Shown piece after piece: positions 25,621 to 36,675 of a stretch of 64,000 nt of DNA (the first letter of the stretch is position 1; every line of letters begins with the position of its first letter). The notes below the pieces were generated by a model, which saw nothing but the letters and a program-made list of their open reading frames with translations, made no database searches and was not told the DNA's origin. The stretch lies in contig NZ_CP075175.1 of NCBI RefSeq assembly GCF_021223605.1, forward strand, positions 4,481,501-4,545,500, read 5' to 3'. This stretch comes from Paenibacillus sp. 481. Its GTDB lineage: Bacteria; Bacillota; Bacilli; Paenibacillales; Paenibacillaceae. The translations under genes and the position numbers were made by a program.

Positions 25621-27738
25621 ATGAAAGCTTGGAAACGAATGCTAGTCATCTGTTTGGCTACCGTACAATTTGCAGTTATCATTCCTGTTGCAGCAGCCGA
25701 ACAAACCAATCAACCCCCAACAGAACAAACGCAAGCTGAAAGTTTGACAACAGACACGGAGCAATCACTTGCGCAAAAGGCCGCTGACAAGAAGGTCGCA
25801 GTAAAGAAATCACCAGCAGACTTGCTCAGGGAACAAATGATGCTATTTGACTATTCCGTGCATGGAAAAGATGTACTCGTGCTCATTGCAAATAGCCCGT
25901 TGATGTTCCATAACGGCTTTGAATACCAGGCCACGCAGCCAATGACAGTCGAAAAAGGCGTCACGTACATTGCACTGCGCTCGCTAGTTGACCGTATAGG
26001 GTTTAAACTATCGAAAGACCCCAAGACGAAGGAAACGATTGTTTCCAATGGTCAGACTGAAGTTCGATACAAAACTGGAAGCAGCTATTACCGTTTGAAC
26101 GGTAAAGCCGTGAAGATGAGCGGCAAACCTATTGTCAAAAAGGGCACATTCATGGTTCCGATCTTGCCGGCACTTACCGCGCTACAAATTCCGTATACAT
26201 TAGACCCTGCGAATAAGCGCACGATTGTTCGCTTGGACTCGCCTCCGGTTGCAAAATTTAGCGTCAACGAGCAAAAAATTTATGCAGGCCAGACGAGAGT
26301 TTCCATCACGAACGATTCCTATTCCTTACGGGGACATCAGATCGTAGAAGAAGAATGGGTTGGCTTGCAAGAATACTATGAGCAACCAGGATCGTATACG
26401 ATCTCACTGAAAGTTATGGATGTACAGGGTGAATGGAGTCAGGCGCATTCCGAGACGATTACGGTACTGCCGCCAAATGAGGCGCCTACCGCACAGTTTA
26501 ATACGGATAAAGATACGTACAAAATGGGTGAGCTCATTCGTTATCAGAACTACAGTAGCGACCCTGAAAATGATTTGAAATCAGAAGAATGGACGAATAA
26601 ACAGCCAGCATTTTTTACAGCGGGACCGAAGACGATTAAGTTAAAAGTGACGGACGGTTTTGGGGCAAGCCACGAAGTTGAGCAGACCATTACGATTACC
26701 GAAGAGACGAAGTATACAGCCAATGAGTTTAATATTGCGCATACGGAAGTCGGGGAAGTATATCCCGTTACAGGCTCCATATTGGCGATGGAACTGCTGA
26801 AGCCGGAATCGACATCTGCACCTCGGGTACTCTTACGTTCGAACAGTCCAGAATCGGTCAAAGAGGAAGGCGTTCTGTACGCGGATAAAGTGACCGGTGG
26901 CGCTCGTATTTTAATGCATCATCAAAATGAGTCCGATAAGAACCTGAAAGTTTATGTGACGCTCAAAAACGTATCCGATACGCCTGCTAGTGTCAAAGTA
27001 GAGCGAGCAGGCTGGGCAGGTCCGAGCAACGCACCACAACAGACAGGTAAAATGGCTCTAGTGCGCTACTTTGATTCGCACTCGCAGCAAGCTAACGAGC
27101 AAAGTGTTGTATTGCAGCCAGGTGAGTCGCGTGTGTTCCTGAAAGAAATGTCTGACCGTGCGATGAAGAAGAGCGAAGTGTATACCCTTTATGCTGACTT
27201 TTATGCCGATACAACGGTTGAATATAGCATTATCGCACTTGATGAGAAAAAAGATATCATTAAAGAGTTGCCAAATATTAAAATACTGCACTCTGACGGA
27301 GTTCATATTCGCGGCACGTTTATCGATGCTGATCGCAATTTTAACGTGAAGGAACTTCTCGGTGAGAAGCATAGTCGACTGCTGTTTGCTGATGGAGAGC
27401 AAGATCCGAATGTAACAGGCAACGATATGATCGATACTATTTTCAACGTTAATAAAGGCAACAAAGGCGTACTTTATCGTGTGACATTAGATAGAGTTGC
27501 CCCAAACACGTTAATTTCCTTTAACTCACGAAGCGGAACCTATGCGGGCGCATTGCTTGTGAACGGAATAACGGTGCACACGCCAAATAATGGTTTGCTG
27601 AAAAGTACGGATGATGCAAGTGTCGTATATCGCACGGGTAATAACGAAGAACGTCTAGAAATATGGTTCGTGCCAGCATCAGGCAGTAACTTGCCAGTTA
27701 ATCTTATATTTACGCCAGTTCCTAAGCCGCGCTCATAG
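25621..27738 (+). CDS. Secreted stalk-domain protein with PKD-like repeats, paralogue 1
   Basis: A 705-residue secreted protein of unknown function. Residues 1-26 are a signal peptide (core MLVICLATVQFAVIIPVAAA). A charged linker follows, then a stalk domain of the copper amine oxidase N1 type (about 80-205; TYIALRSLVDRIGF and GTFMVPILPALTAL). Two PKD/Ig-like units come next (about 206-360), and a C-terminal region of about 340 residues has no fold that I recognise. There are no oxidase residues; the stalk domain is only a wall-associated module. The protein ends in PKPRS like its neighbour, with no sortase, SLH or membrane anchor. It sits behind an ECF-type promoter and next to a close paralogue, which suggests an envelope-stress role. 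Confidence 0.8.
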   Translation: MKAWKRMLVICLATVQFAVIIPVAAAEQTNQPPTEQTQAESLTTDTEQSLAQKAADKKVAVKKSPADLLREQMMLFDYSVHGKDVLVLIANSPLMFHNGFEYQATQPMTVEKGVTYIALRSLVDRIGFKLSKDPKTKETIVSNGQTEVRYKTGSSYYRLNGKAVKMSGKPIVKKGTFMVPILPALTALQIPYTLDPANKRTIVRLDSPPVAKFSVNEQKIYAGQTRVSITNDSYSLRGHQIVEEEWVGLQEYYEQPGSYTISLKVMDVQGEWSQAHSETITVLPPNEAPTAQFNTDKDTYKMGELIRYQNYSSDPENDLKSEEWTNKQPAFFTAGPKTIKLKVTDGFGASHEVEQTITITEETKYTANEFNIAHTEVGEVYPVTGSILAMELLKPESTSAPRVLLRSNSPESVKEEGVLYADKVTGGARILMHHQNESDKNLKVYVTLKNVSDTPASVKVERAGWAGPSNAPQQTGKMALVRYFDSHSQQANEQSVVLQPGESRVFLKEMSDRAMKKSEVYTLYADFYADTTVEYSIIALDEKKDIIKELPNIKILHSDGVHIRGTFIDADRNFNVKELLGEKHSRLLFADGEQDPNVTGNDMIDTIFNVNKGNKGVLYRVTLDRVAPNTLISFNSRSGTYAGALLVNGITVHTPNNGLLKSTDDASVVYRTGNNEERLEIWFVPASGSNLPVNLIFTPVPKPRS

Positions 27739-27747
27739 CGGACGGTT

Positions 27748-27808
27748 ATAGCCACCTTCTATTATAGTACGCTCCTAAGTAAAATTTGGGGTGATAGAGG
27801 TGGCTATT
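27748..27808 (+). terminator. Probable terminator between the twin stalk-domain genes
   Basis: Atagccacct pairs with aggtggctat across a loop of about 35 bases that includes a short inner pairing, followed by a T-rich stretch (ttacttttg). The loop is long, so this is moderate evidence. Confidence 0.55.
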
Positions 27809-27820
27809 TACTTTTGTATA

Positions 27821-27845
27821 GCAACTTTTTTATACTAGTAACGTC
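27821..27845 (+). promoter_or_regulatory. ECF-sigma-type promoter of the second stalk-domain gene
   Basis: GCAAC (27821-27825), 16 bases, then CGTC (27842-27845). The element tag.aactttttt ... cgtctatta is shared with the promoter of the first paralogue, including the exact 16-base spacer. The start would be about 110 bases before the ATG. Confidence 0.6.
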
Positions 27846-27963
27846 TATTACTATAGCTTAACCAAAAATGATAATGAATGGTTTTACAAGCACACACGCC
27901 AATGGAACATACTTGTCCTAGCGAAATAGAGCAACTTAGAGGAATGAGGAGAAAGACGACATC

Positions 27964-30213
27964 ATGAAATATTGGAAAAGAATGTTGATTGGCTGTTTAG
28001 CTGCTGTACAGTTTACCGCTTTTTTGCCGTCTGCTTATGCAGAAATGAATCTATCACCGATTGAACAACCTGCTTTGGAGCAGAAGGATAAGCAGGAGCA
28101 GAACGATCAAACGGGGCATACTGTGAACGAATCAAACGAATCAAATGCACAAAATGAACAACAACGCGATCAGACTTCGGAAAATCAAACTTTGGAAAAC
28201 GAGCTGGGGAACGTCTCCGAACGTGATGATATGTTAAATATGAACGTAGGTTCTGGTACAGGTACACTCCTGTCAAAGGATGAGCAGTTTAGACGTTCAA
28301 TGGAAGAAAAAATGAAAAATTTTGACTATGCCACTCATGGCAACGATGTTCTCGTACTCATCGCCAATAGCAATTTAATGTTTCACAACGGTGTTGCCTA
28401 TAAATCTCCACAGCCGATTACGGTGAAAAAGGGAGTTTCTTATATTGCGCTGCGCTCCCTAGTTGAGCGTTTTGGCCTGAGTGTTAATTTTGATAATAAA
28501 ACGAAAGAAACGATTATTTCAAATGGTGGCAGTGAGCTGCGTTACAAAGCGAATACAAGCTACTATCGTGTGGACGGTAAATCAACACGGATGAGCGGTA
28601 GTTCATACATTCAAAACGGCACGTTTATGGTACCGATAACATCGGCGATGAAGTCTTTTAATATGCCGTATCAATGGGATAATGTCAACAAACGAATCAT
28701 TGTACGCTTAGATGCTCCGCCTGTGGCGAAGTTCAACGTCGTTGAAAAGCAAATTTACGCGGGTCAGACAAGAGTCACTGTGAACAATGAATCGTATTCA
28801 CCACGCGGACGCCAAATTATCGAAGAGCAATGGGAGGGTCTGCAAGATTACTATGAAGATCCAGGCACCTATGTTGTATCGCTGCGGGTGTTGGATGATC
28901 AAGGTGAATGGAGTAATACCCATTCGGTAACGATCAACGTGCTGCCGCCAAATCAGGCGCCAATTGCTGAGTTCCGTACCGATAAGACGACTTATAAAAT
29001 GGGCGAAATTATTCGCTATGAAGATATAAGTAGAGATCCAGAGAACGACATCGCCAAGCGAGAGTGGGCGAACAACGAGCCGGCGTTCTTTACACCAGGT
29101 CCACAGACCATTACGTTAAAAGTAACAGATGGGTTTGGTGCGACACACGAAGTAGAGCATACGATCATCATTTCCGAAGAAACTTTGTATACGGTCGATG
29201 AGTTCAGCCACGTTCATACATCGATCGGGGAAAAATATGCATTCCGTGCCTCCATTAAAGACTTAGCCGTAGTTAAGCCAGAGGTTAGCGAGACAGCGCG
29301 CGCGTTATATCGTGCGAACAGCCCAGAGTCTATCGTCGAAGACGGCATTTTGTATACGGATAACGTTGCTGGCGGTGCTCGTATTTTGATGCATCATAAA
29401 AATGCCAAGAATACGAACATAAAGCTTTACATTATGGTAAAAAACATTTCGGATCGTCCTGCTACTGTGCAAGTGGAACGTTCTGGTTGGGCCGGACCAA
29501 GTACTTATCCGCAGCAAACGGGTAAAATGGCAGCCGTGCGTTACTTTGAGTCGTTTGCCGCAAATGCTAATGTGTCTGAGACGACATTGCAGCCTAACGA
29601 AACACGAATGCTAGTTCCAGACGTTAGCCAGCGTGCGTTGAAGCCACAAGAAATTTATACGCTTTATGCAGATTTCTATTCTGACACTACCGTGGAATAC
29701 TCTGTTGTGGCGTTAGATGAGAGCAAAAATGTGGTGAAAGAACTACCGAAGCTGAAGAAGCTCAAATCGGACGGTGTTCACATTCGTGGTACGTTCGAAA
29801 ATGCGGATCGCAATTTTGCCGTAAAAGAGGTCGTTGGAGACAAGCCTAGCAGATTGTTGTTTGCTGACAAAGTTAACGACCCTTATATTAAAGGATCAGA
29901 TATGATCGATTACGTTGATCAAGTGAATGCGGGCAACTATGGCGTCTTATATCGTGTGATGTTGGAGCGTGTTGCTCCGAATACATTGATCTCCTTCAAT
30001 TCACGTGGCGGATCGTATTCGGGTGCGATGCTCGTAAACGGTCAGGTCATTCATACGCCGAACCACGGTATTTTGAATGGTCCGAATGAGGCGAGCGTTG
30101 TGTACCGCACAGGTAATCATGAAGAGCGGGTCGAGCTTTGGTTCACTCCAGCGGCAGGTAACAATATGCCTGTAAACCTTGTGTTCACGCCGCTACCTAA
30201 ACCGCGCTCCTAA
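27964..30213 (+). CDS. Secreted stalk-domain protein with PKD-like repeats, paralogue 2
   Basis: A 749-residue paralogue of the preceding protein, with the same order: signal peptide (core MLIGCLAAVQFTAFLPSAYA), linker, stalk domain (about 115-250), two PKD-like units (about 250-405), and the same unrecognised C-terminal region ending in PLPKPRS. The two proteins align along almost their full length; the main difference is a linker longer by about 45 residues rich in Asn, Gln and Glu after the signal peptide. The ATG follows ggaggag-like aggagaaag. It has its own ECF-type promoter, so the pair is a tandem gene duplication that kept its control region. Function unknown. Confidence 0.8.
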   Translation: MKYWKRMLIGCLAAVQFTAFLPSAYAEMNLSPIEQPALEQKDKQEQNDQTGHTVNESNESNAQNEQQRDQTSENQTLENELGNVSERDDMLNMNVGSGTGTLLSKDEQFRRSMEEKMKNFDYATHGNDVLVLIANSNLMFHNGVAYKSPQPITVKKGVSYIALRSLVERFGLSVNFDNKTKETIISNGGSELRYKANTSYYRVDGKSTRMSGSSYIQNGTFMVPITSAMKSFNMPYQWDNVNKRIIVRLDAPPVAKFNVVEKQIYAGQTRVTVNNESYSPRGRQIIEEQWEGLQDYYEDPGTYVVSLRVLDDQGEWSNTHSVTINVLPPNQAPIAEFRTDKTTYKMGEIIRYEDISRDPENDIAKREWANNEPAFFTPGPQTITLKVTDGFGATHEVEHTIIISEETLYTVDEFSHVHTSIGEKYAFRASIKDLAVVKPEVSETARALYRANSPESIVEDGILYTDNVAGGARILMHHKNAKNTNIKLYIMVKNISDRPATVQVERSGWAGPSTYPQQTGKMAAVRYFESFAANANVSETTLQPNETRMLVPDVSQRALKPQEIYTLYADFYSDTTVEYSVVALDESKNVVKELPKLKKLKSDGVHIRGTFENADRNFAVKEVVGDKPSRLLFADKVNDPYIKGSDMIDYVDQVNAGNYGVLYRVMLERVAPNTLISFNSRGGSYSGAMLVNGQVIHTPNHGILNGPNEASVVYRTGNHEERVELWFTPAAGNNMPVNLVFTPLPKPRS

Positions 30214-30260
30214 TGCGTTCAATGAGGTAACATGAAATAGCGAGTAACATTAAATAACAA

Positions 30261-30333
30261 CAGTCACCTTTCTCTCTTGGTAAGAAGCGACATGCTTCTA
30301 CTCATTCCTATAGGGATGAAGGGTGGCTTTTTA
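30261..30333 (+). terminator. Branched terminator after the second stalk-domain gene
   Basis: Agtcacctttc pairs with gaagggtggct, enclosing two small hairpins (agaagc/gcttct and cattcc/gggatg), and is followed by a T run. Confidence 0.65.
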
Positions 30334-30368
30334 ATTGTATATCTTATTTCATTTTATTCATAAAACGG

Positions 30369-30388
30369 TTTGACTTTGCAGCGTCAAA
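30369..30388. promoter_or_regulatory. zur promoter region with inverted repeat
   Basis: A -35 TTGACT (30370-30375) and a -10-like CATTAT (30394-30399) are spaced by 18 bases. The -35 lies in the inverted repeat TTTGAC-N8-GTCAAA (30369-30388), a possible operator. It does not resemble a Zur box. Confidence 0.4.
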
Positions 30389-30428
30389 TCAAGCATTATT
30401 ATAGTAGGAAATTTAGGGGGGATAGTAG

Positions 30429-30893
30429 TTGCTGACTACGGAACAAATTCTCGATAAAATGGCGGATCAAGGGCTGCGCATTACCGAGCAGAGGCGTACG
30501 CTCGCGAAGCTATTTGCCGAGACGGAAGGGTTTCTATCGCCTAAAGATGTAACGGAATATATGGGAAAACGTTATGCAGGCTTAAGTTTTGATACCGTTT
30601 ACCGCAACTTGCGTGTGATGCATGAGTTGGGGGTGTTGGAACAAATTGTTTTTGAAGATGGCATGAAATTCCGTGCTCATTGTTCAGAGAATCGTCATCA
30701 TCATCATATGATTTGTTTGCATTGTGAGAAGACGTATCCGATACATTTTTGCCCCATGCCGCTAACGGATGTTCCCGATAACTTTCGTGTCGTCAAGCAT
30801 AAGTTTGAGGTGTTTGGTTATTGCCAAGCTTGCCAAGTGATAGAGAACGATTTAAGTATGAACGGTGCAAGCACCGTCGGTGAGCAGATTTGA
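30429..30893 (+). CDS. zur: Fur-family zinc uptake regulator Zur
   Basis: A 154-residue Fur-family repressor. The N-terminal winged helix (about 1-85) includes [19 protein letters not shown]; the C-terminal half has [20 protein letters not shown] and a second CQAC pair, which form the structural zinc site and sensing site. Zur is preferred over Fur or PerR because of this C-terminal pattern and the nearby zinc importer with a Zur-like operator. The start is a TTG ten bases after gggggg. The stop overlaps the TTG start of yidD. With zinc bound it should repress znuACB. Confidence 0.85.
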   Translation: MLTTEQILDKMADQGLRITEQRRTLAKLFAETEGFLSPKDVTEYMGKRYAGLSFDTVYRNLRVMHELGVLEQIVFEDGMKFRAHCSENRHHHHMICLHCEKTYPIHFCPMPLTDVPDNFRVVKHKFEVFGYCQACQVIENDLSMNGASTVGEQI

Positions 30894-31156
30894 GCAAGCA
30901 ATTAGAAGGTGGGCGCACGAGAGGTTTGACGAGAGTGTTTCAAGGACCGGTGCGATTTTATCGTAGATTTATTTCACCCTTAAAACCGCCGACTTGTCGC
31001 TTCTATCCGACGTGCTCTGCCTATGCTCTAGAGGCATTAGAAATACACGGTCCGTTGAAAGGCTCGTGGTTAACGGTGAAACGAATTGCGAAGTGTCATC
31101 CCTTCCATCGTGGAGGAATTGACAAAGTTCCTCCGCGGAATCCGCGTAAGAAGTAA
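30890..31156 (+). CDS. yidD: Membrane protein insertion efficiency factor YidD
   Basis: An 88-residue YidD family protein with the signature [28 protein letters not shown] and the C-terminal [18 protein letters not shown]. It is a small peripheral membrane protein that helps YidC-dependent insertion. The TTG start overlaps the zur stop (TTGA) and follows ggtgag, so the two are coupled. The link to zinc control is unusual, but the three conserved Cys make metal binding conceivable. Confidence 0.93.
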   Translation: MSKQLEGGRTRGLTRVFQGPVRFYRRFISPLKPPTCRFYPTCSAYALEALEIHGPLKGSWLTVKRIAKCHPFHRGGIDKVPPRNPRKK

Positions 31157-31169
31157 CGGTGCGGTTAAC

Positions 31170-31198
31170 TTGACATCGGATGATACGTAAGCTATATT
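31170..31198 (+). promoter_or_regulatory. Sigma-A promoter of the metG T-box leader
   Basis: A perfect TTGACA (31170-31175), 17 bases, then TATATT (31193-31198). The start is near 31205, giving a leader of about 400 bases. Confidence 0.8.
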
Positions 31199-31204
31199 GA
31201 GCAT

Positions 31205-31570
31205 ATCTGCAAACTTATATATCCTTTTTCCGAAGAACGGATGAGTAGGATCGTTTTGAGCCATTACAGAGAGCCGGGGGAGCTGGAAACCGGTATGGAG
31301 CGACATCCGAATATGGTCCTGGAGGAACTGGACGTGAGCGTGCACAGAGGGCCTTATATTTGTTAGGCATCTCATGTACGTAAGCGGCAGCGATTCATTC
31401 TCGTTAACGAATGCGCTCTTGTTGCAAGAGCACAATGAAGCTGTTGTTTATGATCGATTCCTACGGGCTGTCCTATGAGGGTAGCGTCTGAGCATCGATG
31501 ATAGGAACAGGAATTTGGGTGGTACCACGTGAGCTAAGCTCTCGTCCCATAGTGGATGAGGGCTTTTTTT
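31205..31570 (+). promoter_or_regulatory. T-box riboswitch with methionine specifier
   Basis: A tRNA-sensing leader before metG. Stem I shows the AGAGAG motif at about 31268 and a distal GGAAACCGG-type loop. The specifier loop contains GAAT-ATG-G, with the Met codon ATG at 31313-31315. The T-box core gggTGGTaccacg is at 31517-31529; its TGGT (31520-31523) would pair with the ACCA end expected for tRNA-Met. The competing terminator (31537-31570) pairs agctctcgtcc with ggatgagggct and runs into seven T. Uncharged tRNA-Met should favour the antiterminator and raise MetG synthesis. Confidence 0.9.
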
Positions 31571-31579
31571 GATGTTTAA

Positions 31580-33637
<2,058 letters not shown>

Positions 33638-33714
33638 ATAAGTTGACCGCTACATTGCGCCGTACTCGTACTTGTACAAATACAATTGAATGGTACAAAG
33701 TTTGTAGTAGGTTA

Positions 33715-33762
33715 CACACCTGTAGGTGGACGGAAAATCGTCTGTCTACAGGTGTTTTTTTA
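33715..33762 (+). terminator. Terminator after metG
   Basis: Acacctgtag pairs with ctacaggtgt around an inner stem, followed by a long T run. Confidence 0.85.
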
Positions 33763-33794
33763 TGAATCATCGAAATTGCACACTATATTTAACA

Positions 33795-33823
33795 TTGACA
33801 AGTCATTAAGGCGTGCCTATAAT
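33795..33823 (+). promoter_or_regulatory. Consensus sigma-A promoter of znuACB
   Basis: A perfect TTGACA (33795-33800), 17 bases, and a perfect TATAAT (33818-33823). Such a strong promoter fits a gene set kept silent by a repressor. Confidence 0.85.
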
Positions 33824-33828
33824 CTTAA

Positions 33829-33843
33829 TAGTAATCGTTACGA
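33829..33843. promoter_or_regulatory. Zur box over the znuA start site
   Basis: TAGTAATCGTTACGA matches the Bacillus Zur core TCGTAATNATTACGA at all but two positions and is nearly palindromic. It begins six bases after the -10 and covers the inferred start, so bound Zur would block transcription. Confidence 0.75.
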
Positions 33844-33914
33844 TAGTAATATTTACGAACAAGATATAGTATACACACAAATATGAATCGAGACAGAAGA
33901 GAGGTACGAACAAG

Positions 33915-34982
33915 TTGAATCTAACGAAGAAGATGAACAACACAGCGAACAACAGTCGCTTTATGCGGACAAATATATGGAGGCTTGGCTTTGTAGCTGT
34001 CCTAAGTAGCTTATTACTTGTTGCAGCTGGCTGTAGCGACCGTACACAGCCTTCATTAGTAGAAGGTAAAGTGAATGTAGTGACTAGCTTTTATCCGATT
34101 TATTTTATGGTAAATGAGATCGGTGGCGAGCAGGTTAATGCGATCAATCTGATCCCTGCTGGCGTAGAGCCACATGATTGGACGCCTAAAAGTATCGATC
34201 TCCACAACGCGTCCAATGCTCAACTGCTGCTCGTAAATGGAGCGGGCTTCGAAGGTTGGCTGCCCGATTTTAAAAAAGGCTTGGACCCTAACTCTAAAGT
34301 GAAGCTAGAAGAAGTTAGCAAAGGTATTACGCTTATTACGGCCGAGGGCGACGCCCACAGTCACGAGCATGAGCATGCGCACGAAAATGAACCTGGACAT
34401 GCAGAGGAAAGTGCGAAAGATGAGCACCATGCCGAGACGGAGCATAGCCATGAGCACGGTGATTTTGACCCACATACATGGGTAAGCCCTAAGTCGGCAC
34501 TCGTTATGGCGGACAACGTGAAGAATGCACTTATTTCTGTGGACAGTGCCAATAAAGTGACGTACGAACAGCGCTACGAACAGCTTCGCAAAAAAATCGA
34601 AGCGGTGGACAACAAATATGAAGCGGCTCTTAAAAATGTGAAACATCGTGATATCGTCGTGTCCCACCATGCGTTTGGCTATTTAACACATGACTATGGC
34701 TTGAATCAACATGCCATTATGGGAATTACGCCTGATGCTGAACCGCGCGCACAAGATATATTACGTTTGTCCAAGCTCGTACAGGAAAAAGGATTGAAAT
34801 ACGTCTTTTTTGAAGAGCTTGTTTCTGACCAGTTAGCGAAGACGCTGGCAAGTGAAGCCAATGTTGATATTTTAGTGCTGAACCCACTGGAAGGCTTAAC
34901 GGAACAGCAGCAGCAAGCTGGTGACAACTATTTGAAGTTAATGGAACGGAATTTGCAAAATCTCGTTCAAGCGCTACAATAA
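33915..34982 (+). CDS. znuA: Zinc ABC transporter substrate-binding lipoprotein
   Basis: A 355-residue cluster 9 metal-binding protein. The lipoprotein signal ends in LLVAAGC (Cys40). The binding domain contains TSFYPIYFMVNEIGG, the ligand His in GVEPHDW, a His/Glu-rich loop (about residues 145-185, many HEH repeats), DPHTWVSP and VVSHHAFGYL. The His-rich loop is diagnostic of zinc rather than manganese binders. The start is a TTG ten bases after gagagg; later in-frame Met codons at 33933 and 33963 are alternatives. It is the first gene of znuACB behind the Zur-controlled promoter. Confidence 0.93.
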   Translation: MNLTKKMNNTANNSRFMRTNIWRLGFVAVLSSLLLVAAGCSDRTQPSLVEGKVNVVTSFYPIYFMVNEIGGEQVNAINLIPAGVEPHDWTPKSIDLHNASNAQLLLVNGAGFEGWLPDFKKGLDPNSKVKLEEVSKGITLITAEGDAHSHEHEHAHENEPGHAEESAKDEHHAETEHSHEHGDFDPHTWVSPKSALVMADNVKNALISVDSANKVTYEQRYEQLRKKIEAVDNKYEAALKNVKHRDIVVSHHAFGYLTHDYGLNQHAIMGITPDAEPRAQDILRLSKLVQEKGLKYVFFEELVSDQLAKTLASEANVDILVLNPLEGLTEQQQQAGDNYLKLMERNLQNLVQALQ

Positions 34983-34995
34983 GAAGGACAGAAGT

Positions 34996-35772
34996 ATGGA
35001 ACGAGGAAGCGAGAGATGTAATATGACTATAAACGAGGCTTGCCACGGAAAAGTGATTGAGCTCGATCAGGTAGCCTTCGGTTATGAAGATCAGTTTGTG
35101 TTCAAAGACGTAAACTTTACGATTCATGAACGGGATTTTGTTGGTGTCATCGGCTCCAATGGCGCTGGCAAGACGACGCTATTGCGTTTGATGGTCGGCC
35201 TACTCAAGCCGACAGCAGGGCAAATTAAGCTGTTCGGCACCCCGATTCAGCGATTTAAAGATTGGAACCGAATCGGCTACGTACCGCAAAAGAACAGCTT
35301 TAACCCGCTGTTTCCTGCTACGGTGCAGGAAGTCGTTAAATCGGGCATGTACAATCGCGGCCGTTTGTTCCGCCGTATCACACGTCAAGAGCAGGAGCAA
35401 TGCCAAGACGCCATGCGTGTCATGCGGATCGAAGATTTAGCAGACAAGCGCATCGGTCAGTTGTCAGGTGGCCAGCAGCAGCGTGTGTTCTTAGCACGTG
35501 CTATGGTTAACAAGCCGGAGCTGCTCATATTGGACGAGCCTACTGTTGGCATTGACGCTGAAACTCAGCGTGATTTCTTCAATCTATTGCAGCATTTGCA
35601 TGAGCATCATCATATGACGTTTATTATGGTTTCGCACGATTTAGACTTAGTCAATTCATGGCTCGGCAGTGAGCCAGTTGGACATTGTGGGAAATTGAAT
35701 TTTTATGTGAAGCACTCGCATGAAATCGAGTGTGCACAGGCGGACTTGACGCACGGCGTGCTCCAATCATGA
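34996..35772 (+). CDS. znuC: Zinc ABC transporter ATPase
   Basis: A 258-residue ABC ATPase with Walker A GSNGAGKTTLL, Q-loop YVPQKNSF, signature LSGGQQQRVFLARAM, Walker B LLILDEPTVGID and switch MVSHD. It energises zinc uptake through ZnuB. The ATG at 34996 has aagaagga six bases upstream; an ATG at 35023 is a reasonable alternative. The last 45 residues after the switch region (starting WLGSEPVGHCGKL) are His/Cys-containing. Gene order with znuA and znuB supports the assignment. Confidence 0.92.
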   Translation: MERGSERCNMTINEACHGKVIELDQVAFGYEDQFVFKDVNFTIHERDFVGVIGSNGAGKTTLLRLMVGLLKPTAGQIKLFGTPIQRFKDWNRIGYVPQKNSFNPLFPATVQEVVKSGMYNRGRLFRRITRQEQEQCQDAMRVMRIEDLADKRIGQLSGGQQQRVFLARAMVNKPELLILDEPTVGIDAETQRDFFNLLQHLHEHHHMTFIMVSHDLDLVNSWLGSEPVGHCGKLNFYVKHSHEIECAQADLTHGVLQS

Positions 35773-35832
35773 GCAGCGCCGTGTTGCTATTGCAGCCGTG
35801 CTGCCTGAAATGAATTAAAGGGGACGTTATAG

Positions 35833-36639
35833 TTGTTAGACATTATTCAGTCACAATTTTTTCAACGGGCGCTCATCGGGGGGTTACTTATCGGTGTCAC
35901 AGGTCCGTTAATGGGCATGTTTCTCGTGCTGAGACGACTTTCGATGATCGGTGACACGTTGGCGCACGTGACGATAGCGGGCGTTGCGCTCGGCTTTTTG
36001 CTTGGCGTATATCCGCTAGCAATGGGTGTGCTGTTTGCTTTGCTAGGAGCGGTTGCGATTGAGAAGCTGCGCAAAGCGTACAAAACGTATGCGGAGCTGT
36101 CTATCGCCGTCATTATGTCGGGCGGTGTGGCGCTTGCATCGTTGTTTTTTACATTAGGCATGAGCTTTAACGCGAACGTAAACAACTATTTATTCGGCAG
36201 CATTTATACGCTGAATAGTATGGATCTCATTGTCGTTGGCGGGGTTACCCTGATCGTAATCGGCTTTATGATCGTTTTTTTCAAAGAGATGTTTCTGCTG
36301 ACGTTTGACGAAGATGCTGCGGCTGTCAACGGTTTGCCTGTGCGCTGGCTCAACTTAGCTTTGACCGTATTAACAGCGCTTGTCATTAGTGCAGCCATTA
36401 AAATCGTTGGTGCGCTGCTCGTATCGGCGTTGCTGACGATACCCGTTGCTACGAGTCTGTTAATAGCACGAGGGTTTAAACAAGCCGTTGTGCTGTCTGT
36501 CCTTGTGGCCGAGCTTGCGGTTGTGATCGGACTTGTGATGGCGGGTGTATGGAACTTAGCACCTGGAGCGACGATTGTTCTCTTATTGATTGGTATGTTA
36601 ATATTAACATTGGCTGTTCGTCGCGGTGTAAAAGTATAA
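35833..36639 (+). CDS. znuB: Zinc ABC transporter permease
   Basis: A 268-residue ABC-3 family permease with seven to eight predicted helices, starting SQFFQRALIGGLLIGVTGPLMG and containing GDTLAHVTIAGVALG, a family motif. It forms the zinc channel with ZnuA and ZnuC. The start is a TTG nine bases after aaagggga. It is the last gene of the znu operon, and ccdA follows 36 bases later in the same direction, so read-through is likely. Confidence 0.93.
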   Translation: MLDIIQSQFFQRALIGGLLIGVTGPLMGMFLVLRRLSMIGDTLAHVTIAGVALGFLLGVYPLAMGVLFALLGAVAIEKLRKAYKTYAELSIAVIMSGGVALASLFFTLGMSFNANVNNYLFGSIYTLNSMDLIVVGGVTLIVIGFMIVFFKEMFLLTFDEDAAAVNGLPVRWLNLALTVLTALVISAAIKIVGALLVSALLTIPVATSLLIARGFKQAVVLSVLVAELAVVIGLVMAGVWNLAPGATIVLLLIGMLILTLAVRRGVKV

Positions 36640-36675
36640 CGATAGCATACACATCATAAGGGAGGTGCGATTCAC

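Noticed and set aside
25621-27738. Copper amine oxidase enzyme
   Set aside because: Only the N1-type stalk module is present; there is no catalytic domain with the topaquinone Tyr or the copper His residues.
33686-33886. Reading frame of 66 codons before znuA
   Set aside because: It runs through the metG terminator, the znu promoter and the Zur box, and has no ribosome site.
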